Shown here piece after piece: positions 7,347 to 12,856 of a DNA stretch of 12,856 bases (within the stretch, counting starts at the first letter, position 1; each line of letters starts with the position of its first letter). The notes beneath the pieces are model-generated. The model was not told where the DNA came from. It ran no database searches and saw only the letters and a list, made by a program, of their open reading frames with translations. The translations under genes and the position numbers were made by a program. Where the stretch lies: contig CATZRJ010000043.1 of assembly GCA_958423535.1 (NCBI GenBank), forward strand, positions 1-12,856, written 5' to 3'. The stretch comes from an uncultured Collinsella sp. Lineage in GTDB: Bacteria > Actinomycetota > Coriobacteriia > Coriobacteriales > Coriobacteriaceae.

Positions 7347-7586
7347 TTACCCCTCGTTCTTCCATCCAAACGGGTCAAGCACCCAAAAAACCAGATCGAG
7401 CACGCCGCCGGTCATCATGGCGCCGGCAAGAGCAATGACGACGTGCAGAGAACTGGCACTTCGAAGCACGTCGAATGGCCCCAGAACAGCCAGCAGCGCG
7501 ATCGCTGCGCCGGCAAGGCACAGCGTGAGGCACGGCCCCACGTCCTTGACGCACTTCTTTGCGAGATGCTTGGTGTTGTCGCTCAT
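7347..7586 (-). CDS. small two-helix membrane protein of unknown function
   Basis: A 79-residue protein with a short basic N-terminus (MSDNTKHLAKKCVK) and two hydrophobic helices at about 18-40 and 47-70, ending in a polar DPFGWKNEG tail. I recognise no family. The start at 7584-7586 is preferred over one 13 codons upstream because AAGGAG lies about 10 bases before it. It is oriented like the metallophosphoesterase gene downstream, with an 85-base gap, so the two may be co-transcribed. It is the last gene before composition shifts toward the defence island. The even hydrophobicity and good Shine-Dalgarno argue that it is a real gene. Confidence 0.7.
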   Translation of the reverse strand: MSDNTKHLAKKCVKDVGPCLTLCLAGAAIALLAVLGPFDVLRSASSLHVVIALAGAMMTGGVLDLVFWVLDPFGWKNEG

Positions 7587-7656
7587 CAAAATCGAGCTCC
7601 TTAGAGGGTCGTTGTTCAGATGCATGCCGCTGCGGCAGAGTAGGACGGCAGGTTAA

Positions 7657-7678
7657 GTGTCACACGTCGTGCGGACAC
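7657..7678. promoter_or_regulatory. imperfect palindrome upstream of the small membrane protein gene
   Basis: GTGTC (7657-7661) pairs with GACAC (7674-7678), and inside it CACG pairs with CGTG. It lies about 70-90 bases upstream of the minus-strand small membrane protein start, where an operator or promoter would be expected. The matching -35/-10 elements are poor, so this is only a candidate regulatory site. Confidence 0.25.
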
Positions 7679-7709
7679 AAAATACCGATCACCACCGCTT
7701 ACCTACCGT

Positions 7710-7865
7710 TCACGTAGAAGGGACCCGATTTATATGCCCACAGATCTTGATCTCTTCCTCGGTCAGTGAGATCCTTCGATCAAGCTTCCTGGATAGGGGC
7801 TGGAAGATGAGACGGATGTCTCTAGGCACAACACTATAACGCCCGATCACCGTTATGGCTTTCGT
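7710..7865 (-). pseudogene. possible remnant of a RelE/HigB-type toxin gene (C-terminal part)
   Basis: A minus-strand frame of 52 codons, closed by TGA at 7710-7712 and opened only by a TAG at 7866-7868, includes RYSVVPRDIRLIFQPL followed by an acidic ISLTEEEIK. The pattern of a Y-S strand, a basic turn and RLIF-x-P resembles the C-terminal half of killer/HigB-like toxins, where RLIFEP is common. No ATG, ribosome binding site or N-terminal half is present and no antitoxin follows, so if real it is a decayed fragment. The overlap with the hairpins of the AIPR leader weakens it. The resemblance is by eye and could be chance. Confidence 0.25.
7836..7856. promoter_or_regulatory. inverted repeat ATAACG-N9-CGTTAT upstream of the AIPR-like gene
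   Basis: ATAACG (7836-7841) and CGTTAT (7851-7856) are exact complements nine bases apart. The left arm overlaps a TATAAC -10-like hexamer (7835-7840), so the palindrome could be an operator across the promoter of the AIPR-like gene or the first hairpin of its leader. The -35 region at 17-base spacing is poor. Confidence 0.35.
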
Positions 7866-7964
7866 CTAGAGCTGGGAGACCAGCTTTTTTGTTAGCGATG
7901 CTCCCTTTCAATCTCCGGCACTCCAAGAGCGCAGGCCTGTTGTTTTGACTACTTTAGACGAAAG
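7859..7964 (+). promoter_or_regulatory. long-range pairing that would hide the AIPR ribosome binding site
   Basis: CTTTCGTCTA (7859-7868) is the exact reverse complement of TAGACGAAAG (7955-7964), and the right arm contains most of the AAAGGG Shine-Dalgarno (7961-7966) that serves the ATG at 7974. The terminator hairpin sits inside the paired region. In an RNA, the two would form a two-stem leader in which translation is blocked unless the outer pairing opens. What would open it is unknown. Confidence 0.4.
7868..7890 (+). terminator. intrinsic terminator with GNRA tetraloop in the AIPR leader
   Basis: AGCTGG (7870-7875) and CCAGCT (7880-7885) flank the GNRA-type loop GAGA, the stem extends by an A-T and a G-T pair, and T residues run to 7890. 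It reads only in the plus direction. With no plus-strand gene immediately upstream, it most likely acts inside the leader of the AIPR-like gene that starts 84 bases later, as an attenuator or an insulator. Confidence 0.65.
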
Positions 7965-7973
7965 GGTTTCGCT

Positions 7974-9383
7974 ATGAGCACCGACATTATTGTTCGCTTT
8001 ACCGACAGCTACGAACAAAAAGTTGGAGACATTAAAAAGATCGTCGGGCTGATGTCCCCCAAATCCATTATCAAAATTATCGACACGCTCGATCTCGATG
8101 CCAACCCCCGCAATTCCCGTTTGGGCTCAGTGACCGATGCTATTCAGGCATCCATTCGCGCTGATGAACTTTCTCCCACGCAAAAGCTCTTCCCTTTTAA
8201 ATCAAAGGGAATTCTGCTTGCGTCCTCGAGCTACGAGCCCCTTGATCGCGGGCGTTATCGTCTAAGCTTTGCTTCTCACGACGAAGTTGAGGGAATTCTT
8301 GACGGCGGCCACAACACACTCGCAATCGGCAGCTACATTCTCAGCGAAGCCGAACATGCACTTGGCAATCGACCTCCCAAAAAGAACGAAGTCACAATCT
8401 GGGATTCATTCAAGCAAACATGGATGAACCGTCGAACCGATATTGAAGAGTATCTGTCACTTCTCCGTGAAGAAAAAGCAGCCCTCAAAGAGAAAGGCAT
8501 AAGCACTCTAGATTTCTCGATTCCTGTCGAATTGCTCGTTCCAACCGACCCAAACGATGCGCTCTGCGTTGAGAACTTCCGCACCTCACTTTTGGAAATC
8601 TGCGACGCTCGCAACAATAACGCTCAACTCACACAAGGCACCAAGGGCAATCAGGAAGGTCTTTTCGATTCCTTTAAGGCTCTTTATGCCGAAAAATATC
8701 CTGAATTTGCAGCCAAAATCAGCTGGAAAACCAACGACGGCAACCCCATTGAATCCAGAAAGCTTGTCGCACTCTCTTGGATCCCGTTATCGCTCATCTC
8801 GAGTAACGTCACCTCTGGCGACATCGAAGCGCCACAACTTCCCCTAGTCTATAGCGGCAAGGAGAAGTGCCAAGAAAAGTTCTTGCAGCTTATAAGGGAT
8901 GACCGAGTTAGCAAAGCTGCTGGTTCAGCACGCCGCGAACTCAAGAATCCACAAGTTCTTAGCGCACTCAAAGTGGCTACGGACCTTCCCGGTCTATACG
9001 ATGAAATCTATTCGCGTTTCCCCAAGCACTACAACAAAACAGGAAGCTACGGAAAAATCGGCGCCGTTAAGAGCCTTAAGAATAGTCGCAATGAATACAA
9101 AACTCCCTTCTTCGAAAAGGCAACGGATAATCCTGTTCCTGATGGCTTTATCTACCCCCTAGTCTGTGGCCTCCGCGCATTGATGGAAGCAGACGATCAG
9201 GGGAAGGTGTATTGGAAAACTGATCCTCACAAGTTCCTCGATAGCCCAGCATTTGAAAATGTCGTTGCTCAATACAGCGGTGTCATCCAGCAATCTGACT
9301 ACGATCCGCAAAAGGTCGGCAAGGGCGCTATGAGCTACACCGCAGTTGAGAACTCTATGAAACTCGCAGTTCTTATGGGCTAG
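7974..9383 (+). CDS. AIPR-like (abortive infection phage resistance) protein
   Basis: A 469-residue predicted cytoplasmic protein, probably part of phage defence. It shows features I associate with the AIPR family: an N-terminal region with NPRN (44-47), the hallmark-like GILDGGHNT (107-115) in the position where AIPR and DGQHR proteins carry their conserved D-G-x-H/Q motif, an asparagine-rich ARNNNAQLT (212-220), and a C-terminal DNPVPDGFIYPLVCGL segment (385-400). There is no signal peptide or membrane helix, and charged helices lie at about 150-175. The ATG has AAAGGG seven bases upstream. The gene is visibly lower in G+C than gluQ, converges on the EcoRII-like nuclease gene and is preceded by a structured leader. 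The family's biochemistry is not settled; AIPR proteins are known from several restriction-linked operons. Family assignment is by eye. Confidence 0.65.
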   Translation: MSTDIIVRFTDSYEQKVGDIKKIVGLMSPKSIIKIIDTLDLDANPRNSRLGSVTDAIQASIRADELSPTQKLFPFKSKGILLASSSYEPLDRGRYRLSFASHDEVEGILDGGHNTLAIGSYILSEAEHALGNRPPKKNEVTIWDSFKQTWMNRRTDIEEYLSLLREEKAALKEKGISTLDFSIPVELLVPTDPNDALCVENFRTSLLEICDARNNNAQLTQGTKGNQEGLFDSFKALYAEKYPEFAAKISWKTNDGNPIESRKLVALSWIPLSLISSNVTSGDIEAPQLPLVYSGKEKCQEKFLQLIRDDRVSKAAGSARRELKNPQVLSALKVATDLPGLYDEIYSRFPKHYNKTGSYGKIGAVKSLKNSRNEYKTPFFEKATDNPVPDGFIYPLVCGLRALMEADDQGKVYWKTDPHKFLDSPAFENVVAQYSGVIQQSDYDPQKVGKGAMSYTAVENSMKLAVLMG

Positions 9384-9405
9384 CGGATACTTAGGCAAAG
9401 CATCG

Positions 9406-9453
9406 GCGCGCAAGGACGTCATTTATGCCCGACGCACTTGCGCGCTTATTATT
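9406..9453 (+). terminator. terminator between AIPR-like and nuclease genes
   Basis: GCGCGCAAG (9406-9414) and CTTGCGCGC (9437-9445) are perfect complements, followed on the plus strand by TTATTATT. It lies 22 bases after the AIPR-like stop codon. It sits in the 105-base gap between convergent genes and may also stop minus-strand transcripts of the nuclease, although the T-run favours the plus direction. Confidence 0.7.
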
Positions 9454-9488
9454 AAGCTGGCTATGTAAAACTCCGGTATAGAAATGAA

Positions 9489-10700
9489 CTATTGTCGTTC
9501 TTTATCGACCAGTAGTTGGCAAAACTCCCCTACGTCCATCAGCCAGCTTTGCTGTTCAGCCGTATATGAACCAAATACAGGACGAGGCACAACCAGCTGG
9601 AGACTATGCCTGCGCATCGAGTCCGTGTACTCAGTGCTCACCGCCACATCAAGTGTAATCAAATGCTTATTTTCAATTCTATCCGCTTCTTCCAACACTT
9701 GGCGCCAGCGCTCTTTAACGGTCGTTTTTGCGCCAAGCATGGTCAGCTTCTCGGCAGGATACAAAGGATTTCTATAAGCCTCAATCGACGGCATAATGAA
9801 ATCTGGCTTTGATTTGCCCTCAGTATACGGCTGAGCGGAATAACTTATGCCCCATCCCTTAAACAGGTACTCAAGCTGATGCTCGAAAGCAGTTCCCGCG
9901 CGCGATTTCCTCCGCTGGAAAGCTGACATCGTGGTCCGTAACACTCCATCAACATCGAGATCGCCTCTTAGATAGGGAGCCAAATCGCGCTCAAGCAGAT
10001 GCCTCTCGAATACCTTAAAGAGAATCTCTTCTCGCTCATAGCAGTCAAGAAGGCACTTGTCGGGGTTGCTCCTCCAATCAAGCACTCCCAAAGTCGAGAT
10101 GGAATACCTCGTGAATTCAATCCCTTTGGGAAAAGAATCACCGAACTTTTCGACCATTTCATCCAAATACGTAACAGCCGACGTGGGAAGCGAAACTTCG
10201 ATGCCAATCGCTTCAAGGATGGATGCGGCGATTGAGTCTATTCGCCTGTCATCTGCAGTTGACCGCGAAAAACCACTGTCGTCAACCTCGTTCAAACCGA
10301 AAAGCCATCTTAATTGGCACTCGGCATTTGATCCTTGTCTAGCAAATACAATCAGAAGACCATGCTCGTCTGAAGGTGCAATGACCATCAGGTCACCGAT
10401 TCTCGAGGCTCGTATCGCTTCGCTATCGTTGTAATAGAGCCTGTATTCCGTCCTAGTCGGATGCTTCCTGCGCGCGTCGTACCAAGTCGTAAACCCGTGA
10501 TCAAACAAAGGGTCTGCATCGTCGCAAAGAAATACGAAGGTCGTCGGTATATTTCTTATATCATCGTCGCCAAACAGGGAACGGAGCTCCACAGTTCCGT
10601 TGAATTCATGCTGGTTACTGCGTTTTCTATCAATATCAACAGCAACGAGTTTCTTCGCAACCGCGCCGTCAAAATAGCTACTCAGAACTCCGTAGTCCAT
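9489..10700 (-). CDS. EcoRII-like type II restriction endonuclease
   Basis: A 403-residue nuclease, nearly the length of EcoRII (404). The C-terminal PD-(D/E)XK domain is a close match to EcoRII as I recall it: RRKSRAG (263-269), FEHQLEYLF (272-280, E273), EGKSKPDFIMPS (294-305, D300) and AKTTVKERWRQVLEEAD (324-340, K325), then LITLDVAVS and LVVP. The N-terminal part (about 15-135) looks like the EcoRII effector-binding pseudobarrel, with YRLYYND (86-92) and LRWLFG (130-135), so the enzyme is probably autoinhibited and needs a second site. It likely cuts unmethylated CCWGG. It starts 23 bases inside the methyltransferase gene, with GGGAG nine bases before its ATG, so translation is probably coupled. 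That order gives the host modification first. Confidence 0.9.
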   Translation of the reverse strand: MDYGVLSSYFDGAVAKKLVAVDIDRKRSNQHEFNGTVELRSLFGDDDIRNIPTTFVFLCDDADPLFDHGFTTWYDARRKHPTRTEYRLYYNDSEAIRASRIGDLMVIAPSDEHGLLIVFARQGSNAECQLRWLFGLNEVDDSGFSRSTADDRRIDSIAASILEAIGIEVSLPTSAVTYLDEMVEKFGDSFPKGIEFTRYSISTLGVLDWRSNPDKCLLDCYEREEILFKVFERHLLERDLAPYLRGDLDVDGVLRTTMSAFQRRKSRAGTAFEHQLEYLFKGWGISYSAQPYTEGKSKPDFIMPSIEAYRNPLYPAEKLTMLGAKTTVKERWRQVLEEADRIENKHLITLDVAVSTEYTDSMRRHSLQLVVPRPVFGSYTAEQQSWLMDVGEFCQLLVDKERQ

Positions 10701-11853
10701 CGAAATACGCTCCCATCATCAGCTTGGCCACTGCTCGCACAGCCGGTACGGTGACAGAATTACCAAATTGATGATATGCCTGCGTATCCGAAACCGGAAT
10801 AATGAATTGATCGGGGAACCCTTGAAGTCGGGCACATTCACGCGGAGTCAGCTTGCGAGGGTTCTTCCCCTCGCCACGTGAAACAAGAATCTCACTTCCG
10901 TCCTTGTGATAGCGTGCTGAAAGCGTCCTTGTCGTGTCATTGGGGCCAACCGTGCTATAGCCAAAGCCATTGCCTGCCGCCTGATGCTTTTCCTTATATG
11001 CGCGCAAATAAGCCCACAGTTTGTCGGAAAGAACGTATCGATCATCAGGAGCATCTTCAAGAATCTCCCCGACGGTGTGCCCACCGCCCCCAAGCTCTAG
11101 TTGGTCCCAATCAAAATTAGTTTTTTTCTTAAAGCCAACAATGTAAATTCGCTCACGATGCTGGCAAGTCCAATTCTTGCTATCAAGAACCTTGTAGTGC
11201 ACATCGTAACCAAGCTCGTCCTTAAGGGTCTGCATAATAATCCTGAAGGTCTTGCCGCGATCGTGACTTGTTAGGTTTTTAACGTTTTCCAGCAGGAAAG
11301 CATCAGGTTTTTTGTCGCGAATAATACGAGCTACTTCGAAAAATAATGTCCCCTGCGTCTTGTCTTCAAAGCCAGTAGCACGTCCCATCGATTTTTTCTT
11401 TGAAACGCCCGCAAGCGAGAATGGCTGGCACGGAAATCCCGCCAATAAAACGTTAAATTTTGGAATGTCGTCCGAACGAACGTCATGAATGTCCCCAGCG
11501 GGCTGATCACCGTAATTCATGCGGTACGTCTTCTGTGCATATTTATCCCACTCACAAGAAAAAACGCACTTGCCACCAAGTTCTTGGAACGGCAAGCGAA
11601 TGCCACCGATACCAGCAAATAGGTCAATGTAAGTGAAAGGAGCGTCCTCCCGATCACCCTGCGCAAAGGGTGCCTGATAACCTAGGGAACGTATAAACGT
11701 GAGCTCCGTAGCGGATGGACTGGTCTCGCCAGTCTCCCAACGCCGGACGGTTCTATCACCATTAGGTCCCATGCCAAGAGCGGCGGCGAACTCCTTCTGA
11801 GTCAGCGCGAGCTCCTTGCGTTTGGCAGTTATCTCTTCCCTAACGTCTTTCAT
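10678..11853 (-). CDS. Dcm/M.EcoRII-like DNA (cytosine-5) methyltransferase with N-terminal helix-turn-helix
   Basis: Methylates cytosine at C5 to protect the host from the adjacent nuclease. Numbered from the ATG at 11853 (391 residues): an XRE-type helix-turn-helix at about 5-57 (LALTQKEFAAALG, then VRRWETGETSPS), motif I DLFAGIGGIRLPF (77-89), motif IV GFPCQPFS (139-146, catalytic C142), motif VI ENV (189-191), motif VIII QHRERIYIVGF (231-241), motif IX LTPRECARLQGFP (335-347) and motif X QFGNSV (362-367). SHDRGKTFRIIMQTL and IPVSDTQAYHQFGNS resemble E. coli Dcm closely, suggesting CCWGG. A GTG at 11901 would add 16 residues; 11853 is preferred because a GGAC-N5-GTCC palindrome lies between the two starts and a weak GGA precedes the ATG. 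M.SsoII and M.EcoRII use N-terminal domains to repress their own promoters, so autoregulation is likely. Confidence 0.93.
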   Translation of the reverse strand: MKDVREEITAKRKELALTQKEFAAALGMGPNGDRTVRRWETGETSPSATELTFIRSLGYQAPFAQGDREDAPFTYIDLFAGIGGIRLPFQELGGKCVFSCEWDKYAQKTYRMNYGDQPAGDIHDVRSDDIPKFNVLLAGFPCQPFSLAGVSKKKSMGRATGFEDKTQGTLFFEVARIIRDKKPDAFLLENVKNLTSHDRGKTFRIIMQTLKDELGYDVHYKVLDSKNWTCQHRERIYIVGFKKKTNFDWDQLELGGGGHTVGEILEDAPDDRYVLSDKLWAYLRAYKEKHQAAGNGFGYSTVGPNDTTRTLSARYHKDGSEILVSRGEGKNPRKLTPRECARLQGFPDQFIIPVSDTQAYHQFGNSVTVPAVRAVAKLMMGAYFDGLRSSE

Positions 11854-11875
11854 GCTATCCAATCGGAACAAACTA

Positions 11876-11890
11876 CGGACGAACTGTCCG
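11876..11890. promoter_or_regulatory. GGAC-N5-GTCC palindrome, candidate operator for the methyltransferase
   Basis: CGGAC (11876-11880) and GTCCG (11886-11890) flank GAACT, a 15-base palindrome 23-37 bases upstream of the preferred ATG. From memory, the regulatory site bound by the N-terminal domain of M.SsoII has the same GGAC-N5-GTCC layout. That would make this the site through which the methyltransferase controls its own operon. The parallel rests on recollection. Confidence 0.45.
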
Positions 11891-11913
11891 CTAATTGACA
11901 CAGCGTTATCAAG

Positions 11914-11940
11914 ATTAAACGCGATTCATGGCAGTTGCAA
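11914..11940 (-). promoter_or_regulatory. candidate promoter of the restriction-modification operon
   Basis: On the minus strand TTGCAA (11940-11935) and TTTAAT (11919-11914, 5 of 6 to TATAAT) are 15 bases apart, slightly short of the usual 16-18. Transcription would start near 11907, giving a leader of about 54 bases to the ATG at 11853 that contains the GGAC-N5-GTCC palindrome. The -35 lies in one of the GTTGCAAC palindromes. Confidence 0.35.
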
Positions 11941-11954
11941 CACTTTGTTGCAAC
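11934..11954. repeat. tandem GTTGCAAC palindromes upstream of the methyltransferase gene
   Basis: Two identical eight-base perfect palindromes, GTTGCAAC, at 11934-11941 and 11947-11954, are separated by five bases (13 bases centre to centre). A near copy, CTTGCAAC, is at 12009-12016. Two further TTGCAA cores flank the AbiEi-like promoter at 12668-12673 and 12695-12700. The spacing suits cooperative binding of two dimers close to one face of the helix. The binding protein is unknown; candidates are the methyltransferase helix-turn-helix domain and the AbiEi-like winged helix. Confidence 0.5.
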
Positions 11955-12039
11955 GCCTTTCACCGGTAACTTAGATTAACGTGGCGCACGGACAAACAAT
12001 TGCCCCAACTTGCAACTAGCCAACATCAGACCTGCGTAT

Positions 12040-12666
12040 TCAGTCACAACCTAGAGCTATCAGCAAAGGCGCCATCAACTCGCGTCGTTTGGCGGTTTTA
12101 GAGTTCTCCTCTACAAGATCTTTCAGCCGCTGTATATCGAGCCCTCGCCCAAGCGCGTCGTTATAGGCATCGATAATTAATGAGAGGTCCTCGCAATCGA
12201 GGCAAAGATCGACAAGTGTGCGCTCGGGTTTGGTTACCGGCAGGCCGTCGAGCCAAACGATGTCCTGCTCAGCAATCTCGCGCCTTATAAAGGAAAGGGA
12301 TTCGTTTCTTGTGTTGATACGCATGGGCGCGGTCATCCTATAGGGAGACAGATAGAAATCGCCCATTTGCTGTAGGTTCGCCGCTGTCGTACCGCTCACG
12401 GCGATGCCATCCCACCGGCGTTTTCTCTCCCACGCGCAAAGGGAGGGATTGGTGAGCTTCCAGAAAGCGTTGAGCTCGTCGGTGTCTCGGCGCCGCGTGC
12501 CCGACATCCGGTAGGCGCCGTGGCATATCCGTTCAAGACGCCCTGCACGGCATGAGTGTGCCAGTGCATCTCGAGAGATGTCCATGCGAGCCGCCTGGGC
12601 CGTAGTGAACACGCCCTCACTCTCGGAAAGCTCACTTATCGCCGTTATGTTGCTAAAGTACTTCAT
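12040..12666 (-). CDS. AbiEi-type antitoxin-like protein (type IV toxin-antitoxin family)
   Basis: A 208-residue protein with an N-terminal winged helix of the AbiEi type (about 6-55): FTTAQAARMDISRDALAHSC (20-39) is the recognition region and GRLERICHGAYRM (42-54) the wing. A C-terminal domain follows with AVSGTTAANL (89-98) and the family-typical VTKPERTLVDLCLD (144-157). In AbiE systems the antitoxin represses its own promoter and counters the nucleotidyltransferase AbiEii, which is normally encoded just downstream. No such gene follows here; the next gene, 186 bases on, is the methyltransferase, so this looks solo. The ATG at 12664-12666 is chosen because a -10 box ends six bases upstream; an in-frame ATG at 12690 lies upstream of that -10. 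It may regulate the island rather than neutralise a toxin. Confidence 0.8.
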   Translation of the reverse strand: MKYFSNITAISELSESEGVFTTAQAARMDISRDALAHSCRAGRLERICHGAYRMSGTRRRDTDELNAFWKLTNPSLCAWERKRRWDGIAVSGTTAANLQQMGDFYLSPYRMTAPMRINTRNESLSFIRREIAEQDIVWLDGLPVTKPERTLVDLCLDCEDLSLIIDAYNDALGRGLDIQRLKDLVEENSKTAKRRELMAPLLIALGCD

Positions 12667-12672
12667 GTTGCA

Positions 12673-12700
12673 ATTGTAGGATATTTTCATACTTTTGCAA
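12673..12700 (-). promoter_or_regulatory. leaderless promoter of the AbiEi-like gene with TTGCAA palindromes
   Basis: On the minus strand -35 TTGCAA (12700-12695), a 16-base spacer and -10 TACAAT (12678-12673, 5 of 6) are followed by TGCAAC and then the ATG at 12666, so transcription should start on the A of the start codon. No Shine-Dalgarno is present. TTGCAA palindromes cover the -35 and the bases between the -10 and the start, where a repressor would act. AbiEi proteins are known to autorepress from inverted repeats in this position. Confidence 0.6.
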
Positions 12701-12856
12701 CGAAATTTTGATCCATATGATCCATTCGCCTTGCTTATCCCATTTCTGCCACCACTTTGCTACCGGCTCACCATCCACCGCTATCGAGGTCTAATACTTT
12801 TCCCACCGTCACCCAAAAACTCATCCAACATTAATCTTGGCTCAAGAATCGCTTAA

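Noticed and set aside
7657..7839. 60-codon plus-strand frame in the AIPR upstream region
   Set aside because: No Shine-Dalgarno and no recognisable features; the minus-strand frame over the same bases looks more protein-like.
1..12856. CRISPR array, tRNA, rRNA, insertion sequence or integrase
   Set aside because: I saw no regularly spaced direct repeats, no tRNA-like cloverleaf, and no transposase or recombinase motifs. The defence genes look acquired, but I could not find attachment-site repeats.
12701..12856. Short direct repeat TGATCCA near 12710-12725 and the remaining right edge
   Set aside because: The repeat is too short to mean anything alone, and no open frame or signal beyond the AbiEi-like promoter is visible there.

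Overview
The window looks like chromosome of a high-GC gut actinobacterium of the Coriobacteriia, most likely Collinsella or a close relative. This is inferred from base composition, gene content, protein style, leaderless promoter geometry and hairpin-rich intergenic DNA; no search was run. Bases 1-7600 look like ordinary core or housekeeping DNA. From about 7700 rightwards the G+C visibly drops (hand count 26/60 for 8401-8460 against 36/60 for 5821-5880) and the genes become defence genes, so the right part reads as a defence island.

Left part: the 5' end of an unidentified minus-strand gene (1-67) with its own extended -10 promoter; a purH terminator; a long multi-arm hairpin element (229-321); purH (minus); a GNAT acetyltransferase (plus); two strong hairpins between convergent genes; a secreted/membrane DUF2207-type protein with a poly-glycine tail (minus); a hairpin-rich intergenic stretch of about 560 bases; gluQ, the glutamyl-Q tRNA(Asp) synthetase (plus), with an apparently leaderless promoter; a calcineurin-like metallophosphoesterase (minus); and a small two-helix membrane protein (minus).

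Right part: a decayed-looking short reading frame that may be a toxin remnant; a structured leader (GNRA-loop terminator plus an arm complementary to the Shine-Dalgarno) in front of an AIPR-like gene (plus); then, convergent to it, an EcoRII-type restriction-modification pair (minus). The methyltransferase carries an N-terminal XRE-type helix-turn-helix and its 3' end overlaps the 5' end of the nuclease gene by 23 bases. Upstream of the methyltransferase lies an AbiEi-type antitoxin-like gene (minus) with no visible AbiEii toxin and a promoter that appears to fire exactly at its ATG.

The nuclease aligns by eye with EcoRII along its C-terminal domain (E273, D300, K325) and has EcoRII's length; the methyltransferase is Dcm/M.EcoRII-like, so CCWGG is the likely target. 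Two kinds of palindrome precede the methyltransferase: a GGAC-N5-GTCC site and a tandem pair of GTTGCAAC palindromes. Both suit autoregulation by its helix-turn-helix domain, as known for M.SsoII and M.EcoRII. The most interesting unit is the combination of AIPR-like protein, EcoRII-type pair and solo AbiEi-like regulator, with TTGCAA palindromes at both minus-strand promoters.
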